From Gallionella sp. (lineage in GTDB: Bacteria > Pseudomonadota > Gammaproteobacteria > Burkholderiales > Gallionellaceae), in the NCBI GenBank assembly GCA_017880945.1, contig JADGRM010000139.1, forward strand, positions 1 to 5,981: a stretch of DNA of 5,981 nt, written 5' to 3'. The first letter of the stretch is position 1; the number at the start of each line of letters is the position of its first letter. A model generated the notes under the pieces. It ran no database searches and had not been told where the DNA came from. It saw nothing but the letters and a program-made list of their open reading frames with translations. This document shows, piece after piece, positions 1 through 5,224 of this stretch. The translations under genes were made by a program, and so were the position numbers.

Positions 1-150
1 GCTCTCAGGCCGGTATCCGGGCTCACAAGTCTTGATTCGCCGCCTTCCCATGATCGCTCACAGTGGCACACTGGCAAATCCACACTCGCTTACCGTTGCG
101 GGGGCAGCTCAGGCATAGGGAACTCAATGTTCCCGCACCTGCTTCCCGTT
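1..150 (-). promoter_or_regulatory. Cobalamin (AdoCbl) riboswitch, minus strand
   Basis: Read on the minus strand, this stretch carries the conserved blocks of a cobalamin riboswitch in the right order. GGGAAGCAGGTGCGG is the complement of 133-147. The CCCCGCAACGGTAA core is the complement of about 90-104. GCCACTG is the complement of 61-67, GGGAAGG the complement of 43-49, and the B12-box-like GAGCCCGGATACCGGCC the complement of 8-24. Such elements bind adenosylcobalamin and repress the downstream gene at transcription termination or translation initiation. The controlled gene lies left of position 1. Typical targets are btuB-type TonB receptors, cobalamin synthesis or transport genes, or B12-independent isoenzymes, but the sequence does not show which. 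The expression platform is also outside the window. I saw no convincing minus-strand promoter for it between 150 and 300. Confidence 0.95.
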
Positions 151-153
151 TAA

Positions 154-175
154 CTCGTCTGCAAAAGCAGATGAG
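154..175. repeat. Short inverted repeat beside the riboswitch
   Basis: CTCGTCTGC (154-162) and GCAGATGAG (167-175) form a 9-bp stem around an AAAA loop. The plus-strand RNA tolerates the one imperfect pair as G-U, while the minus-strand RNA has an A-C mismatch there. It sits immediately 5' of the riboswitch aptamer in the minus-strand transcript. No T-run follows on either strand, so it is not an intrinsic terminator. It could be a leader hairpin or a protein site; its function is unknown. Confidence 0.4.
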
Positions 176-276
176 CACCTCAAAGCGGTGCGCACTTTAC
201 CACAAACATATTGCTTCTTATCGAAACAAGCATTGCCGAGAGCCTACAAAACGCTTGCATAAGACCGCCTTACCGT

Positions 277-306
277 TTGACTTATCAGCACTTTTCAAAC
301 TATAGT
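277..306 (+). promoter_or_regulatory. Sigma70-type promoter for the zapB-like/zapA operon
   Basis: TTGACT at 277-282 and TATAGT at 301-306 are separated by 18 bp. Each hexamer matches the sigma70 consensus at five of six positions. The expected transcription start, 6-7 bases past the -10 box, is about 312-314, which coincides with the ATG at 313. The promoter fits the two-gene operon to its right and is divergent from the riboswitch-controlled gene to the left. Confidence 0.65.
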
Positions 307-312
307 CAGAAT

Positions 313-507
313 ATGGAAAACGAATTGAACGCACTGGAAGGCAAACTTGCCCAGCTGATACAAGTCAGCGGCAAGTTGCGTGCGGAAAATCACCAATTGC
401 GCCAGGAGTTAGCGCACGCACTCAGCAGCAATCGCCAGTGCAACGACAAGGTGGAAATCGCAAAGGCGCGCCTGGAAAAATTACTGATCACCCTCCCCGA
501 AGATTAA
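313..507 (+). CDS. Small coiled-coil cell-division-associated protein (ZapB-like, TIGR02449 type)
   Basis: A 64-residue protein that is almost wholly helical. Leucines, alanines and valines are spaced in heptads from about residue 4 to 60 (NALEGKLAQLI, LRAENHQLRQEL, ARLEKLL), so a dimeric coiled coil is expected. Small proteins of this kind, annotated as TIGR02449 or ZapB-like, are commonly found directly upstream of zapA in proteobacteria and are assumed to act at the division septum; that role is inferred from position. The frame stays open upstream to 211, but the ATG at 313 is preferred: it begins at the coiled coil, and the upstream part overlaps the promoter. No Shine-Dalgarno sequence precedes it, and the promoter would start the mRNA at or within 1-2 bases of this ATG, suggesting leaderless translation. 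The stop is 2 bp before zapA. Confidence 0.8.
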   Translation: MENELNALEGKLAQLIQVSGKLRAENHQLRQELAHALSSNRQCNDKVEIAKARLEKLLITLPED

Positions 508-509
508 CC

Positions 510-821
510 ATGAGCAACACCACAAAAACTTTGGAAATCAAGATTCTCGACCGGGAATTGCGTATCTCCTGCCCCGATGAGGAGCGCGGAGAACTGCTGG
601 ATGCAGTGGCTTATCTGGACAAAAGAATGCGCGAGATCCGCGATGCCGGCAAGATCGCCAGTGTAGAACGCATCGCGCTGATGGCTGCGCTCAACATCAC
701 CCACGAATTGCTCACCACAAAAGTTGGACGGGGCGTTGACCTCTCCGACTTTAAGCGTAGAATGGATTCCATGCAGGCAGCGATTGATGAGGCATTAGCC
801 GAACAAGACACGCTGTTTTAG
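510..821 (+). CDS. zapA: Cell division protein ZapA
   Basis: A 103-residue protein of normal ZapA length. ZapA is a cytoplasmic protein that binds FtsZ and bundles its filaments to stabilise the Z ring. The N-terminal 45 residues form the compact head: a beta-rich opening (LEIKILDRELRISCPDEE) and a helix (LLDAVAYLDKRMREIRD). Next comes the typical segment KIASVERIALMAALNITHELL (residues 48-68), and a C-terminal helix after residue 75 for the dimer/tetramer coiled coil. The ATG at 510 follows the upstream stop by 2 bp, so translation is probably coupled to the coiled-coil gene. The longer open frame to 438 would overlap that gene and adds non-family sequence. A 6S RNA follows directly, a linkage seen across many proteobacteria. 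Confidence 0.93.
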   Translation: MSNTTKTLEIKILDRELRISCPDEERGELLDAVAYLDKRMREIRDAGKIASVERIALMAALNITHELLTTKVGRGVDLSDFKRRMDSMQAAIDEALAEQDTLF

Positions 822-848
822 TTTGTCCCCTGCGGTGTTCGTCAGGCC

Positions 849-854
849 TATAAT
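849..854 (+). promoter_or_regulatory. -10 box of the 6S RNA promoter
   Basis: A perfect TATAAT lies 28 bp past the zapA stop and places the transcript start near 861, where the 6S RNA closing stem begins. The matching -35 is weak: TTTGTC-like bases near 822-828 give an overlong spacer. The RNA may also be processed from the zapA operon transcript. Confidence 0.6.
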
Positions 855-860
855 TCTTTG

Positions 861-1019
861 AACCAATAAGCTTTGCTTAGGCCGCAACCTTAGTTGTTAC
901 TGTTGTGCGCGTCCCCGGCGTATGTATCTGGCGGACGTACCTGATGTGACTTGGAAGCGGCCCACTTGAACCCAGGTTCAAGATGCTGGGTCAACGGCAC
1001 AGGCGGGGGGCTTTATTCC
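861..1019 (+). ncRNA. ssrS: 6S RNA (SsrS)
   Basis: 6S RNA mimics an open promoter and sequesters the sigma70 RNA polymerase holoenzyme in stationary phase. Three things support the call. Position: directly after zapA, the standard proteobacterial location. Sequence: the conserved 3' half has CTTGAACC (965-972) and GGTTCAAG (975-982) followed by a GGGTCAACGGCACAGGCGGGG tract, closely resembling the E. coli CTTGAACC-GGTTCAAG-TTACAGCC-GGCGGC region. Structure: AATAAGC (865-871) pairs with GCTTTATT (1010-1017), with one bulged U, as the closing stem, and GCGTCC (909-914) pairs with GGACGT (933-938) as part of the apical arm. The intervening sequence is poorly paired, as expected for the central bubble. 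The roughly 160-nt length is slightly short of the E. coli RNA (about 184 nt). Exact ends are estimates; a mature 3' end shortly before the terminator is assumed. Confidence 0.88.
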
Positions 1020-1056
1020 AGTGCGACCTTGATTACATCGGGTCGCACTTTTTATT
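1020..1056 (+). terminator. Rho-independent terminator after 6S RNA
   Basis: AGTGCGACC (1020-1028) pairs perfectly with GGTCGCACT (1041-1049) over 9 bp, with a 12-nt loop, and is followed by TTTTTATTT (to 1056). This is a textbook intrinsic terminator for the 6S RNA and any zapA read-through. It ends only 14 bp before the next start codon. Confidence 0.88.
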
Positions 1057-1070
1057 TGTGGACATCAACC

Positions 1071-1535
1071 ATGCGCTACTGGCTAATGAAATCCGAACCC
1101 GGTGACGTCAGCATCGACGACCTTGCCGCCCTGCCCGACCAGACCGTTGCATGGTATGGCGTGCGCAATTATCAGGCGCGCAACTTCATGCGCGACCAGA
1201 TGAAGGTCGGCGACGGTGTGCTGTTCTATCACTCCAACTGCAAGGAACCGGGCATCGCCGGCATCGCAAGGGTCAACAGCACCGCCTACCCGGACGCCAC
1301 GCAATTCAAGCGCAACGGCAAATACTTCGACCCCAAGGCCACCCAGGAACAACCGCGCTGGTTCAATGTGGACGTGCAACTGGTCAAGAAGATCGCGCTG
1401 ATCTCCATCGATGAATTGCGCAAACACCCGGAACTGGAACGCATGCGCACCTTGCAGCGCGGCAACCGCCTGTCCATCACGCCACTTGATCCTGTAGAGT
1501 GGAAATTCATCACCACCAAGCTGGCACACGACTGA
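1071..1535 (+). CDS. EVE-domain protein (thymocyte nuclear protein 1 family)
   Basis: A 154-residue protein that is essentially one EVE domain, a PUA-like fold. The family opens with a YWL-K-EP motif (here MRYWLMKSEP, residues 1-10). It continues with W28-YGVRNYQARN (28-38), GDGVLFYHS (47-55), and an EPGIAGIARV strand (59-68). Eukaryotic relatives and domains in modification-dependent restriction systems bind modified bases such as 5-methyl- or 5-hydroxymethylcytosine; bacterial stand-alone members are thought to bind modified nucleic acid, possibly RNA, but their role is unsettled. The ATG at 1071 is chosen because the family's conserved N-terminus begins there; upstream in-frame sequence would run through the 6S RNA and its terminator. 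No clear Shine-Dalgarno sequence is present. The stop overlaps the permease start (TGATG), implying coupled translation. Confidence 0.9.
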   Translation: MRYWLMKSEPGDVSIDDLAALPDQTVAWYGVRNYQARNFMRDQMKVGDGVLFYHSNCKEPGIAGIARVNSTAYPDATQFKRNGKYFDPKATQEQPRWFNVDVQLVKKIALISIDELRKHPELERMRTLQRGNRLSITPLDPVEWKFITTKLAHD

Positions 1536-2332
1536 TGGAATGGTATGCAGCCTATTTGATGCTCGGCGCAATCGCCGGATTCCTGGCGGGGATGTTCGGT
1601 GTGGGCGGCGGCCTGGTGCTGGTACCCGTGCTGCTATTTCTGTTCGACTCGCAGCAGTTCCCTGCCGAACATGTGATGCTCCTCGCTCTCGGCACCTCGA
1701 TGGCGGCGATCCTGTTCACCTCGCTGGCAAGCCTGCGCGAGCATCATCGGCACAGCGCGGTAAACTGGCGCGTAGTGCGCAACATCACCCCCGGCATCCT
1801 GCTCGGTACCGGTATAGGGGCATCGCTCGCCGCATCCATTCCGACACGCGGGTTGGCCATATTCTTCGCACTGTTCATGTATGCCGTAGCTGCGCAGATT
1901 CTGCTCAACATGCGCCCGCACGCTTCGCGCCAATTGCCAGGCGCAACCGGCATGACGCTGGCCGGCATGCTCACCGGCTGTTTGAGCAGCCTGGTCTCCA
2001 TCGGCGGCGGATCCATCGTCGTACCCTTCCTGGTCTGGTGCAATATTCCGCTACGCAATGCTATCGGCACTTCCGCAGCGATTGGCTTTCCGGTTGCTAT
2101 CGGCGGCACCATAGGATATGTGGTTACCGGCTTTAGCGTCCCCGCACTGCCCACACACTCTCTCGGCTTCATCTATTTGCCCGCCCTGTCCTGGATTTCG
2201 CTTGCCAGCATCATCACCGCACCGCTTGGCGCAAAAGCCACGCATCACATGAAGGTCGGGCTATTGCGCAAACTCTTCGCACTGCTGTTGCTGGCGCTGG
2301 CGACCAAACTGTTGCTCAAAGTGCTCGCCTGA
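1535..2332 (+). CDS. TauE/SafE-family membrane permease (sulfite/organoanion exporter type)
   Basis: A 265-residue, very hydrophobic inner-membrane protein with about eight predicted helices, the usual size for the TauE/SafE (formerly DUF81) family. The two halves are an internal duplication. FGVGGG with LVP (residues 21-31) and GTS at 53-55 in the first half are mirrored by SIGGGS with VVP (155-164) and GTS at 178-180 in the second. Characterised members export sulfite, sulfoacetate or related anions; the substrate here cannot be read from sequence, and no sulfur-metabolism gene is adjacent. The ATG at 1535 shares one base with the stop of the EVE-domain gene, so the pair is probably co-translated. 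The following 284-bp gap suggests this is the last gene of its unit. Confidence 0.9.
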   Translation: MEWYAAYLMLGAIAGFLAGMFGVGGGLVLVPVLLFLFDSQQFPAEHVMLLALGTSMAAILFTSLASLREHHRHSAVNWRVVRNITPGILLGTGIGASLAASIPTRGLAIFFALFMYAVAAQILLNMRPHASRQLPGATGMTLAGMLTGCLSSLVSIGGGSIVVPFLVWCNIPLRNAIGTSAAIGFPVAIGGTIGYVVTGFSVPALPTHSLGFIYLPALSWISLASIITAPLGAKATHHMKVGLLRKLFALLLLALATKLLLKVLA

Positions 2333-2616
2333 CCGACTGACAAAACGCCCCGAACAACCATGGAATCTGCGTTCCCAAAGCATGGTTTATGCGGATTGGC
2401 ATAGCCGCACCTGGGATCAGACAATGACAGAGGCCCAATGAGACTGACAAATCTGCGCGATTCGTGTCTGCAAGCTATTGTTTTAGTGATGGCAGACTCA
2501 TCAAGCAATGCATGGACACCATACTGAAAATTAAGTATCCTGCCACGGCACGCTGGCACTACGCCAAGCCAGCATTGAAGTATCTCTTCGGAATCAAATT
2601 CGCGAGCCTTTTTATT
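2333..2616. other. 284-bp intergenic region with small inverted repeats
   Basis: I found no convincing gene here. AACCATG (2356-2362) and CATGGTT (2381-2387) form a 7-bp stem with an 18-nt loop. Immediately after it, TGCGG (2390-2394) pairs with CCGCA (2405-2409), or alternatively TATGC (2388-2392) with GCATA (2399-2403). No T-run follows, so these are weak terminator candidates for the permease gene and could instead be regulatory structures. The promoter of the carrier-protein operon should lie in the right half, but I could not identify a good -35/-10 pair; TTGAAG at 2575-2580 lacks a partner at normal spacing. Confidence 0.5.
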
Positions 2617-2901
2617 ATGAACACCAATACTGACGTCGATAAAACCGGCTTTGAGCAAGAACTCGCTCAGCACATCATAACCGCGCTAAATCTGGATATA
2701 GATCTTGCAGAAATTGATCCCCTCGCACCGCTCTATGGAGATGACGGTCTCGGCATAGACTCGATTGATGTGCTTGAAATCTCCCTGGTACTGACCAAGC
2801 AGTACGGTGTTCAACTGCGTTCGGATGACGAGAAAAATGCCAAAATATTTGCCTCGCTGCGCAGCCTCGCCAACCATATCCAACAAAACCGGACGAAATA
2901 A
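2617..2901 (+). CDS. apeF: Acyl carrier protein of an aryl-polyene-type cluster (ApeF-like)
   Basis: A 94-residue phosphopantetheine-binding protein. The attachment motif is GIDSIDVLEI, with Ser49 as the predicted 4'-phosphopantetheine site. It is preceded by the helix I region (ELAQHIITALNL) and followed by a KQYGVQL segment. The match is to discrete carrier proteins of secondary pathways rather than housekeeping AcpP, which has the DSLD form. APE clusters usually encode two carrier proteins (ApeE and ApeF), and the one directly before the COG4648 membrane gene is ApeF-like; I assign it by that position. It presumably carries the aryl starter or growing polyene chain. The ATG at 2617 fits the family length. 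The frame is open upstream to ATG 2512 (129 residues), but the added residues do not resemble a carrier protein. The stop abuts the next start. Confidence 0.85.
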   Translation: MNTNTDVDKTGFEQELAQHIITALNLDIDLAEIDPLAPLYGDDGLGIDSIDVLEISLVLTKQYGVQLRSDDEKNAKIFASLRSLANHIQQNRTK

Positions 2902-3558
2902 ATGCTGCCTCATGGCAATAAAGCCGGCGCGATTGCATTCGCCTTAGTTTTCCTTGGTTACCAATACCTCATTCATAAAGTAACTCTTTCCGGCCAGTTC
3001 ACGCCGATCGCCGCAGCCATTGTTTTAATCCCCTTTGTTGTCGCAGCAGGATGGGCCATCGCACTTGAACTGGGTTTGATCCTGGCGCTACTGATAACCA
3101 CTACCGTGATGATACTAGGCCTGGCATGGGTAAACATGTTTGGCCTGCCTTCAGTCATCATCTTCGGTCTGCCGCACTTGGTGACCAATTTATTCCTGAT
3201 GTGGCTATTTGCGCGCACGTTGAAGGACGGACGAGAACCGTTGATCACATCGATAGCGCGGCGTGTTCACGGATCACTGAAACCCGAGATCGAAATCTAC
3301 ACCCGCCGTGTCACTTACGCGTGGAGCCTGTTTTTTTTGCTGCAAATAACAGTATCGCTGGGGCTGTATATTTTTGCCACACTGGAAGCCTGGTCTATGT
3401 ATATCAATATCCTTAACGTCCCGCTGATCATCCTGATGTTCGTTTGTGAATATTCCTACCGCATACTGCGTTACCGCGACCACCAAAGCTCAATCCTTTC
3501 CGGTTTGCAGTTTTTTTTGCGCGACAAGCCGGCAGCGAAGCCGACCAAGGCTCGCTAA
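2902..3558 (+). CDS. apeG: COG4648 integral membrane protein of the aryl-polyene cluster (ApeG-like)
   Basis: A 218-residue inner-membrane protein with about six predicted helices, near residues 10-25, 35-52, 56-76, 85-103, 138-160 and 166-186. Between helices 4 and 5 lies a charged cytoplasmic-type loop with the family signature: FARTLKDGREPLIT (103-116), then RVHGSLKPEIEIYTRRVTYAW (121-141). Proteins of this type are found next to the carrier protein and AMP-ligase in APE clusters; no biochemical role is established to my knowledge. It may anchor the synthase to the membrane. The ATG directly abuts the stop of the carrier-protein gene. Two identical T8 runs (3331-3338 and 3511-3518) lie in the same codon phase, each reading Phe-Phe-Leu. 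The C-terminal tail is basic. Confidence 0.82.
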   Translation: MLPHGNKAGAIAFALVFLGYQYLIHKVTLSGQFTPIAAAIVLIPFVVAAGWAIALELGLILALLITTTVMILGLAWVNMFGLPSVIIFGLPHLVTNLFLMWLFARTLKDGREPLITSIARRVHGSLKPEIEIYTRRVTYAWSLFFLLQITVSLGLYIFATLEAWSMYINILNVPLIILMFVCEYSYRILRYRDHQSSILSGLQFFLRDKPAAKPTKAR

Positions 3559-3567
3559 TATCAACCC

Positions 3568-4899
3568 ATGCCATCCATCCCTCTGCTGAAGTTCCATCTT
3601 CCGGAATCTGTGTTTGCGTGGCAAGACGGAAAGACTATTTCTGCACAACGTTTTTTGACTGATGTCATAGCGCTTGCGGAGCGATTGCCCGCACGTTCAT
3701 ATGTGCTCAATTTGTGCAACGATCGCTATCGCTTCATGGTCGGGTTTAGCGCAGCAATGCTGCGCGGCCAGATCAGCTTGCTGCCACCCAGCCACACTTC
3801 AGACCTGGTCAAACGACTCGCTCAGCAGTACGCAGACTTGTATTGCCTTACCGATGGTGCGCATGGCCCCGGGTCGCTGCAAACCATTTCCTATCCGGAT
3901 CTGTCCGGTGTGAGCCTGCTGCAAACTCCGATGCCCGAAATACCAGCCTCGCAGGTGGCCGCAATCGTGTTTACCTCGGGATCTACAGGCAACCCGATGC
4001 CCAATGAAAAGAGCTGGGGTGCCATATCACGCAGCGTTACCGCCGAGGCCTGCCGACTGGGCATACTCAACCGCGGCGACCTGACGCTGCTGGGCACGGT
4101 TCCGCCGCAACACATGTACGGTTTTGAATCTACCGCCCTGATTGCGATGCAAGGCGGCGTGATACTGCACGCCGCCAAACCCTTTTTTCCGGCTGACATC
4201 AGTGCATTATTGAATGACATTCCGGGCCCGCGTGCGCTCATCACCACGCCGGTGCATCTGCGAGCCCTGCTCTCCAGCAACACAGACCTGCCGGAACTTG
4301 AACTGATCGTATGCGCCACTGCACCTTTGTCACGAGAACTGGCGATGCAAGCCGCAGAGCGCTTTGGTGCGCCGTTACAGGAGATATATGGCTTCACTGA
4401 AGCAGGCCAGATCGCCAGCCGGGAAACTGCCAAGACAGATGTATGGCGCACTTTTGACGGTTTAACGTTGCATCAAAAAGGTGATACCACTTATGTATCT
4501 GGCGGTCATGTCGTTGGCGAGCTTCCGTTTAGTGACATCACCGAGCTACGCAGCGACACCACTTTCCTGCTGCACGGCCGGACTTCCGATCTTATCAACA
4601 TCGCGGGGAAACGCACCTCTCTGGCCAGCCTGAATCATCATCTCAATGCAATTGACGGCGTACAGGATGGTGTATTTTTCATGCCCAATGAGCAGGAAAG
4701 CAATACCGCTCGATTGGCCGCATTTGTCGTTGCGCCTGAACTTGACGCCCGCGAAATATTGAAGGCATTGCGACTACGCGTCGACCCGGTATTTTTGCCC
4801 AGGCCCATACACAAAGTGGATGCCTTACCGCGCAACTCAACCGGGAAATTGCCCCGCACCAGCCTGGATAAACTTTTACAGCAATGCAAACGAGGTTGA
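3568..4899 (+). CDS. apeH: AMP-dependent acyl/aryl ligase of the aryl-polyene cluster (ApeH-like)
   Basis: A 443-residue member of the ANL (adenylate-forming) superfamily, shorter than typical acyl-CoA synthetases (about 500-550) but normal for this subgroup. Visible core motifs are the phosphate-binding loop FTSGSTGNPMPNEKSW (135-150), YGFTEAGQ (274-281) with the adenylate-contacting Glu278, the hinge-region HGRTSD (336-341) followed by AGKR, and the C-terminal NSTGKLPR with the catalytic Lys427. It should activate a carboxylic acid with ATP and load it on a carrier-protein thiol. In studied APE pathways the substrate is an aromatic starter such as 4-hydroxybenzoate; that specificity is inferred from context. 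The ATG lies 9 bp after the upstream stop, with no clear Shine-Dalgarno sequence. The loop lacks the usual Pro-Lys-Gly ending, having its lysine at 148 instead. Confidence 0.87.
   Translation: MPSIPLLKFHLPESVFAWQDGKTISAQRFLTDVIALAERLPARSYVLNLCNDRYRFMVGFSAAMLRGQISLLPPSHTSDLVKRLAQQYADLYCLTDGAHGPGSLQTISYPDLSGVSLLQTPMPEIPASQVAAIVFTSGSTGNPMPNEKSWGAISRSVTAEACRLGILNRGDLTLLGTVPPQHMYGFESTALIAMQGGVILHAAKPFFPADISALLNDIPGPRALITTPVHLRALLSSNTDLPELELIVCATAPLSRELAMQAAERFGAPLQEIYGFTEAGQIASRETAKTDVWRTFDGLTLHQKGDTTYVSGGHVVGELPFSDITELRSDTTFLLHGRTSDLINIAGKRTSLASLNHHLNAIDGVQDGVFFMPNEQESNTARLAAFVVAPELDAREILKALRLRVDPVFLPRPIHKVDALPRNSTGKLPRTSLDKLLQQCKRG
4892..4895 (+). promoter_or_regulatory. Shine-Dalgarno GAGG that selects the GTG start at 4904
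   Basis: GAGG ends 8 bp before GTG 4904, an ideal spacing, and lies in the last codons of the ligase gene. The nearby ATG at 4899 meets a stop after two codons, so GTG is the only reasonable start. Confidence 0.7.
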
Positions 4900-4903
4900 T
4901 GAA

Positions 4904-5224
4904 GTGACCGCACTGAAGCTGCAATTTGCCGTAAATCATCCTTGTGGCGCGGGACATTTCCCGGGCAATCCGATCATTCCGGGCGCGCTATTGCTGGATG
5001 AAGTGCTGATCCGCATCGCAACCGATCTGGATATCGACGGCTGGGCATGGCGGGTAAAGTCAGCCAAGTTTCCACAGTCGGTGCGGCCCGGCGACACAGT
5101 ACACATCAACTACACGCAAACAGCCAACGGCGAAATCCGCTTCGAATGTACCGTGTCCAACAGCAAGGTAATGTCGGGAATTGCGAGCGGCCACCCGGTA
5201 ACCAACGAAAGTTTGCCGTCGTGA
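4904..5224 (+). CDS. apeI: Hot-dog fold 3-hydroxyacyl-ACP dehydratase (ApeI family)
   Basis: A 106-residue single hot-dog domain, shorter than FabZ (about 140-150) and in the range of ApeI-type dehydratases. The active-site segment GHFPGNPIIPG (17-27) carries the catalytic His18. The residue 14 positions later, which is Glu in FabZ and Asp in FabA, is Asp32 here (ALLLDEVL). The protein should dehydrate 3-hydroxyacyl-carrier-protein intermediates to trans-2-enoyl units during polyene growth; APE clusters encode two such proteins (ApeI and ApeP), thought to work together. The start is the GTG at 4904, backed by a well-placed GAGG; a longer in-frame ORF from ATG 4820 lies inside the ligase gene and adds non-family sequence. 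The stop overlaps the next start by 4 bp (GTGA). Confidence 0.87.
   Translation: MTALKLQFAVNHPCGAGHFPGNPIIPGALLLDEVLIRIATDLDIDGWAWRVKSAKFPQSVRPGDTVHINYTQTANGEIRFECTVSNSKVMSGIASGHPVTNESLPS

Noticed and set aside
63..305. 80-codon plus-strand open frame
   Set aside because: It runs through the antisense of the cobalamin riboswitch and the promoter, and has no coding signature.
951..1070. N-terminal extension of the EVE-domain gene
   Set aside because: It would translate the 3' half of the 6S RNA and its terminator; the family N-terminus begins at the ATG at 1071.
1083..1571. 162-codon minus-strand open frame
   Set aside because: It is antisense to the EVE-domain gene, which has clear family motifs; the frame is a by-product of codon usage on the other strand.
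2245..2673. 142-codon minus-strand open frame spanning the 284-bp gap
   Set aside because: It overlaps the 3' end of the permease and the start of the carrier-protein gene, has no recognisable domain or ribosome binding site, and its composition looks random.
3891..4451. 186-codon minus-strand open frame
   Set aside because: It lies wholly antisense to the ligase core motifs and is low-complexity in Ser, Arg and Ala, with no family signature.
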